DNA of 64,000 nt from Rhodococcus gordoniae (GTDB taxonomy: Bacteria; Actinomycetota; Actinomycetes; Mycobacteriales; Mycobacteriaceae), in contig NZ_LPZN01000016.1 in NCBI RefSeq assembly GCF_001646655.1, positions 1-64,000 on the forward strand, in the 5' to 3' direction. Shown in pieces: positions 60,791 to 64,000 of the stretch. The position numbers were made by a program, and so were the translations under genes. The notes below the pieces were generated by a model. That model searched no databases, was not told where the DNA came from, and saw only the letters and a list, made by a program, of their open reading frames with translations. The first letter of the stretch is position 1. Every line of letters starts with the position of its first letter.

Positions 60791-61231
60791 GTGAGTTCTT
60801 GTGTGTTCTGCGCCATAGCCGACGGCAGCGGCCCGGCAACACGGGTGTACGAGGACGACGAGGTCGTGGCCTTCCTCGACATCCGACCGATCGCGCGCGG
60901 ACACCTCCTCGTGGTCCCGCGCGTGCACGCGGCGCGGCTCGAGGATCTCGATCCGGTGTCGGGTGCGGCCGTCTTCCGCGCCGGACAGCGGATCGCCCGG
61001 GCGATGGCCCGTTCCGAACTTGCCACCGACGGAACCAATCTCGTCCTGAACGACGGACGAGCAGCCTTCCAGACCGTCTTCCACACGCATCTGCACGTGC
61101 TGCCCCGCTGGGACGGCGACCGTGTCCGGATGGGTATCGGTCTGGTTCGCCGTCGACTCCACGATCCGGAGACCACCGCGGCACTCGTCCGCGCCGGCCT
61201 CGAACGCCTGACCGCCGAGGAGCACCAGTGA
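60791..61231 (+). CDS. HIT-family hydrolase
   Basis: A 146-residue histidine-triad protein: His98, His100 and His102 in HTHLHVLPR, with a zinc pair near the N-terminus (Cys4, Cys7). Such proteins hydrolyse or transfer nucleotides from dinucleoside polyphosphates or nucleoside phosphoramidates. GTG 60791; stop overlaps the next start (GTGA). Confidence 0.92.
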   Translation: MSSCVFCAIADGSGPATRVYEDDEVVAFLDIRPIARGHLLVVPRVHAARLEDLDPVSGAAVFRAGQRIARAMARSELATDGTNLVLNDGRAAFQTVFHTHLHVLPRWDGDRVRMGIGLVRRRLHDPETTAALVRAGLERLTAEEHQ

Positions 61232-62082
61232 CATCGCAGCCCGACACCTCCCCCGACAGCTCCGCTGCCGAGTTCCCGATCGACACGATCCGGCCGCTGC
61301 TGCTCGAGCAGTTCGCCGCGCTCGACGAACTGCTCTCGGGAGCGACCGAGGACGCGTGGAACACCGCCACCTGCCTACCGGGATGGACCGTCAAGGACAT
61401 CGCCGCGCATCTCATCGGCACCGAGTCGATGCTCGCGGGCGTCGAGGCTCCGCGCGTCGAACGCGACGTGCGGTCGCTTCCCCACGTGCGCAACGACATC
61501 GCGGCCTTCAACGAGTTGTGGGTGGAGTCGCTGCGTCCCGTCCCCGGCGCGGACGTGCTCGAGCGTTACCGGCAGATCGTCGCCCGTCGCACGGACCAGC
61601 TCGACGCGATGACGCAGGAGGACTTCGGGAAGCAGTCGAACACCCCGGTCGGACCGGCGCCCTACGGGCGCTTCATGCGGATCCGCGTGTTCGACTGCTG
61701 GCTGCACGAACTCGACATCTGCGACGCGCTCGGCAGGACGGGCACCGAGGGCGGTCCGCGCGCCGAACTCGGGTCGGCGGAGGTCTTCGGCGCGGTTCCG
61801 TTCATCGTGGGCAAGCGCGGCAAGGCTCCGGAGGGAGCGCGGATCACGATCGAGCTCTCCGGTCCCCTCGCGCGCACCGTCCATATCGAGGTGCACGGCC
61901 GGGCCACCGAGGTACCGGCCCTCTCGGCTCCGGCCACGACGACGATCACGATGGACTCGGGACTGTTCGTGCGCCTCGCCGGCGGACGCGTGCGGGCGCA
62001 GGACCGGATCGACGAGATCTGCCTCGGCGGCGACGTCGAGGTCGGACGCCGCATCGTCGACAACCTCGCGTTCACGATCTGA
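61228..62082 (+). CDS. mycothiol-dependent maleylpyruvate isomerase-like protein
   Basis: A 284-residue DinB-like protein. N-terminal domain: W-KDIAAHLIGTE and later DCWLHELDICD supply the metal His residues; C-terminal domain resembles the SCP2-like MDMPI C-domain. Proteins of this TIGR03083 type are actinobacterial and linked to mycothiol; the substrate is unknown. GTG 61228 overlaps the HIT stop. Confidence 0.85.
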   Translation: MTSQPDTSPDSSAAEFPIDTIRPLLLEQFAALDELLSGATEDAWNTATCLPGWTVKDIAAHLIGTESMLAGVEAPRVERDVRSLPHVRNDIAAFNELWVESLRPVPGADVLERYRQIVARRTDQLDAMTQEDFGKQSNTPVGPAPYGRFMRIRVFDCWLHELDICDALGRTGTEGGPRAELGSAEVFGAVPFIVGKRGKAPEGARITIELSGPLARTVHIEVHGRATEVPALSAPATTTITMDSGLFVRLAGGRVRAQDRIDEICLGGDVEVGRRIVDNLAFTI

Positions 62083-62086
62083 CGTC

Positions 62087-62740
62087 GTGCGACTGTTCCT
62101 GTCCTCCTACCGGTTCGGTAGCGATCCCGCGCCCTTCGTCCGGCTGGTGGGCGAACCCGGACGCATCGCGGTCGTCGCGAACGCCGCCGACGCGTGGCCG
62201 TCCACGGCCCGGGCGGCGGCGGTCACGAGCGAGATGGGCCCGTTGCGCTCGCTCGGCTTCGCTCCGGAGGAGGTGGATCTGCGCGATCACCTCGACGACC
62301 CCGGCTCGTTGCGGCAGCGACTGTCGGGCTTCACGTCCGTGTGGGTGCGCGGCGGCAACACCTTCGTCCTGCGAGCGCAGTTGGCCCGCAGTGGCGGCGA
62401 CGCCGTGCTCACGGATCTGGTACGTAGCAACCGTCTCGTGTACGGCGGATACAGCGCCGGGGCCTGCGTCGCGACGCCGTCGCTGCGCGGCATCGAGTTC
62501 TCCGACGATCCCGGTGAGGTCGCCTCGACGTGCGGCATTCCGGTGATATGGGACGGTCTCGGCTGGGTCGGCCACGCGATCGTGCCGCACGCCGGAGAAT
62601 CGGCTCTCGCCGACGAGGGAATCCGGCAGTGCCTGAGCTACCTGCGCGAGCACAGAGTCGAGCATGTGGCATTGACCGACGACGACGCGATCGTCGTCGG
62701 CACCCCTCCCGGACGGTCCCCGAGTACGGTGACATCATGA
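62087..62740 (+). CDS. peptidase E-like (S51) serine peptidase
   Basis: A 217-residue S51-family protein. Nucleophile Ser123 is in GGYSAGACV, preceded by VRGGNTFVL, both typical of the dipeptidase E/cyanophycinase fold. It would cleave Asp-X dipeptides or a related substrate. GTG 62087; its stop overlaps the next start (ATGA). Confidence 0.88.
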   Translation: MRLFLSSYRFGSDPAPFVRLVGEPGRIAVVANAADAWPSTARAAAVTSEMGPLRSLGFAPEEVDLRDHLDDPGSLRQRLSGFTSVWVRGGNTFVLRAQLARSGGDAVLTDLVRSNRLVYGGYSAGACVATPSLRGIEFSDDPGEVASTCGIPVIWDGLGWVGHAIVPHAGESALADEGIRQCLSYLREHRVEHVALTDDDAIVVGTPPGRSPSTVTS

Positions 62741-63027
62741 CGCAGAACATCGACGGCACCGAACCCCGGATCGAGCACGACGCCGACAAGTCCCGGTTCG
62801 CGCTCTATCTCGGCGACGATCTCGCGGCGTACGCCGACTACACGCAGCACGGCGACCTGCGGGACTTCGACCACACCGTCACCGATCCGCAGTTCCGCGG
62901 CCGGGGTCTGGCCGGGATCGTGGTGAAGTACGCCCTCGACGAGACCGAGAAGCAGGGACTGAAGATCGGCACGTCCTGCTCGTACGTCGAGAAGTTCGTC
63001 TCCGAACATCCCGAATACCGCAACTGA
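62737..63027 (+). CDS. small GNAT-like N-acetyltransferase
   Basis: A 96-residue protein of the COG2388 type: TVTDPQFRGRGLAGIVVKYALDE is the acetyl-CoA-binding A-motif (RGRGLA), followed by CSYVEKFVSEHPEY. It is about half the size of a full GNAT. Substrate unknown. ATG 62737 overlaps the peptidase E stop. Confidence 0.88.
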   Translation: MTQNIDGTEPRIEHDADKSRFALYLGDDLAAYADYTQHGDLRDFDHTVTDPQFRGRGLAGIVVKYALDETEKQGLKIGTSCSYVEKFVSEHPEYRN

Positions 63028-63052
63028 GCCGGGTTCTCCCGAGCCGGGGTCC

Positions 63053-64000
63053 TCAGGTGAACGCCATCACCTCGGTGCCCCAGATCCGGCGCATCTCACC
63101 GTCCGGATCCGATTCCACCCTGTCCGGGGAGTCGATGAGCAGGGTCGAGCGTTCCTCCACCTCGTACTGCGGCCAGTGCTTCGAACCGTCCAGCGCCGCA
63201 GGCACGCCGTGATGCGCGAACGCCAGCCAGCGCCGCTGCACACGTCCGGAGACCTCGCCGGCAGCCTTGCGACCCCCGAGCCAGAAGCTCGGATCCCGGC
63301 CGAGCGTGCCGAAATTACCGAATACATACGGCAACTCGGTCGCGTGACCGGCACCGATCCGGGCGGCCTTCAGCATCGGGGTGGCGTGGTCGAAGCGGTA
63401 CACCCAGGTCGGCGAATGCGCGCTGTGCGCTTCGGCGACCCAGAGCACCGGCATGCGGAAACCGGCGTCGCGCGAGAGCGCCATCGCCCCGGCAGGCTTG
63501 GGCAGGTCGGGATACGCCGCGACGATCTCGGCGAGACGCTCGGGAAGCAGATCCGTCCGGTCGTCGGCCAGGGCGGCGAACATCGCCTGCACCGCCGTGT
63601 CGTCCACGGGCATCAACGGTGACTTCATGAAACGGAAGATCGACGGCTCGTCCTTGTTCGAGCCGATGATCAGCGGGATCCGATGCGACAGACCCTTCTT
63701 GAAGGCCGCGACCGGATATTTCGGCACGAGGTCGCGGTCGACGACCGGGGTCATGGCGAGTGTGCCCGGCACCTTCGTCGGAGTCTCGGCGACGAGTACC
63801 TCCGAGGCCTCGACCAGCCTGTCGGCCGGCATGGTGAGCAGTTCGGCGGCCCGGGACGGCGGCAGGGCGAGGATCTCGAGGAAACGCTCGGCGACCGTCG
63901 CGGCGCGTTCGCGGCCGTACACGGACGTCGCGGGCGGCGACTGGGCGATCGCGCGGTGGAACAGACCTTCGGCCCGCGGGACGGTCATGAGCGTGGTGAT
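63053..64000 (-). CDS. type B carboxylesterase (5' end beyond window)
   Basis: C-terminal 315 or so residues of a para-nitrobenzyl-esterase-like alpha/beta hydrolase. The reading frame is open through base 64000, so the nucleophile GESAG lies to the right. Seen here are the TTLMTVPRAEGLFHRAIAQS segment just after the nucleophile, PLIIGSNKDEPSIF and the catalytic-His region GAGHATELPYVFG. Substrate unknown. Confidence 0.88.
   Translation of the reverse strand: MTTLMTVPRAEGLFHRAIAQSPPATSVYGRERAATVAERFLEILALPPSRAAELLTMPADRLVEASEVLVAETPTKVPGTLAMTPVVDRDLVPKYPVAAFKKGLSHRIPLIIGSNKDEPSIFRFMKSPLMPVDDTAVQAMFAALADDRTDLLPERLAEIVAAYPDLPKPAGAMALSRDAGFRMPVLWVAEAHSAHSPTWVYRFDHATPMLKAARIGAGHATELPYVFGNFGTLGRDPSFWLGGRKAAGEVSGRVQRRWLAFAHHGVPAALDGSKHWPQYEVEERSTLLIDSPDRVESDPDGEMRRIWGTEVMAFT

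Overview
The window is high-GC actinobacterial chromosome, most likely Rhodococcus or a close mycolic-acid relative. The argument is gene order. Read on the minus strand, the first 24.8 kb runs argS-lysA-hom-thrC-thrB-rho-rpmE-prfA-prmC-sua5-wecA-atpI-atpBEFHAGDC-DUF2550, then murA, then the leader of a 16S rRNA operon at the left edge. From memory this matches Mycobacterium tuberculosis Rv1292-Rv1315 followed by rrs. Unlike mycobacteria, atpF and atpH are separate genes, which fits Rhodococcus/Nocardia. No insertion sequence, prophage or CRISPR array was found. Genes are dense, with many ATGA/GTGA stop-start overlaps.

Region 1 (1-24.8 kb) is core: rrn promoters and leader, MurA with Asp at the fosfomycin-target position, the complete F1Fo ATP synthase operon, cell-wall initiation (wecA), translation and termination factors (sua5, prmC, prfA, rpmE, rho) and the aspartate-family amino-acid operon. 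Region 2 (24.9-28.1 kb) has two membrane-anchored proteins (DUF3105, DUF305), tRNA-Arg(CCG) and a metallo-beta-lactamase/epoxide-hydrolase-like pair.

Region 3 (28.1-36.4 kb) is the most interesting. A PAPS-making operon (cysD, fused cysNC, and a cysQ fused to an NTF2-like domain) and an operon of a DUF1214-type protein, a short-chain dehydrogenase and a sulfotransferase lie on either side of an IclR-type regulator gene. The two operon promoters are built alike: TTGACC -35, TAC-type -10, a KstR-like box (TNNAACNNGTTNNA) in each, and a second related dyad exactly 54 bp from the start of the -35 in both. I read this as one co-regulated sulfonation module making, using and recycling PAPS/PAP. The link to sterol metabolism is a hypothesis.

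Region 4 (36.4-42.5 kb) carries a MarR regulator and a valine-degradation operon (mmsA, acyl-CoA dehydrogenase, 3-hydroxyisobutyryl-CoA hydrolase, mmsB, enoyl-CoA hydratase). Its upstream enzyme, the branched-chain 2-oxoacid dehydrogenase (bkdABC), is at 51.8-55.2 kb beside a divergent Lrp/AsnC regulator. Together they cover 2-oxoisovalerate to propionyl-CoA except for E3.

Region 5 (42.6-64 kb) is mixed: DUF1360, a SWIM protein next to a SNF2 helicase, a quinone oxidoreductase, an exported HNH nuclease, a shikimate-dehydrogenase-like protein, a sulfurtransferase, a thioesterase with a probable leaderless start, an MFS transporter, the three-gene proton-translocating transhydrogenase pntAA-pntAB-pntB, a small zinc-ribbon protein, a sirtuin, a HIT protein, a mycothiol-dependent-isomerase-like protein, peptidase E, a small GNAT-like protein, and a carboxylesterase cut by the right edge.
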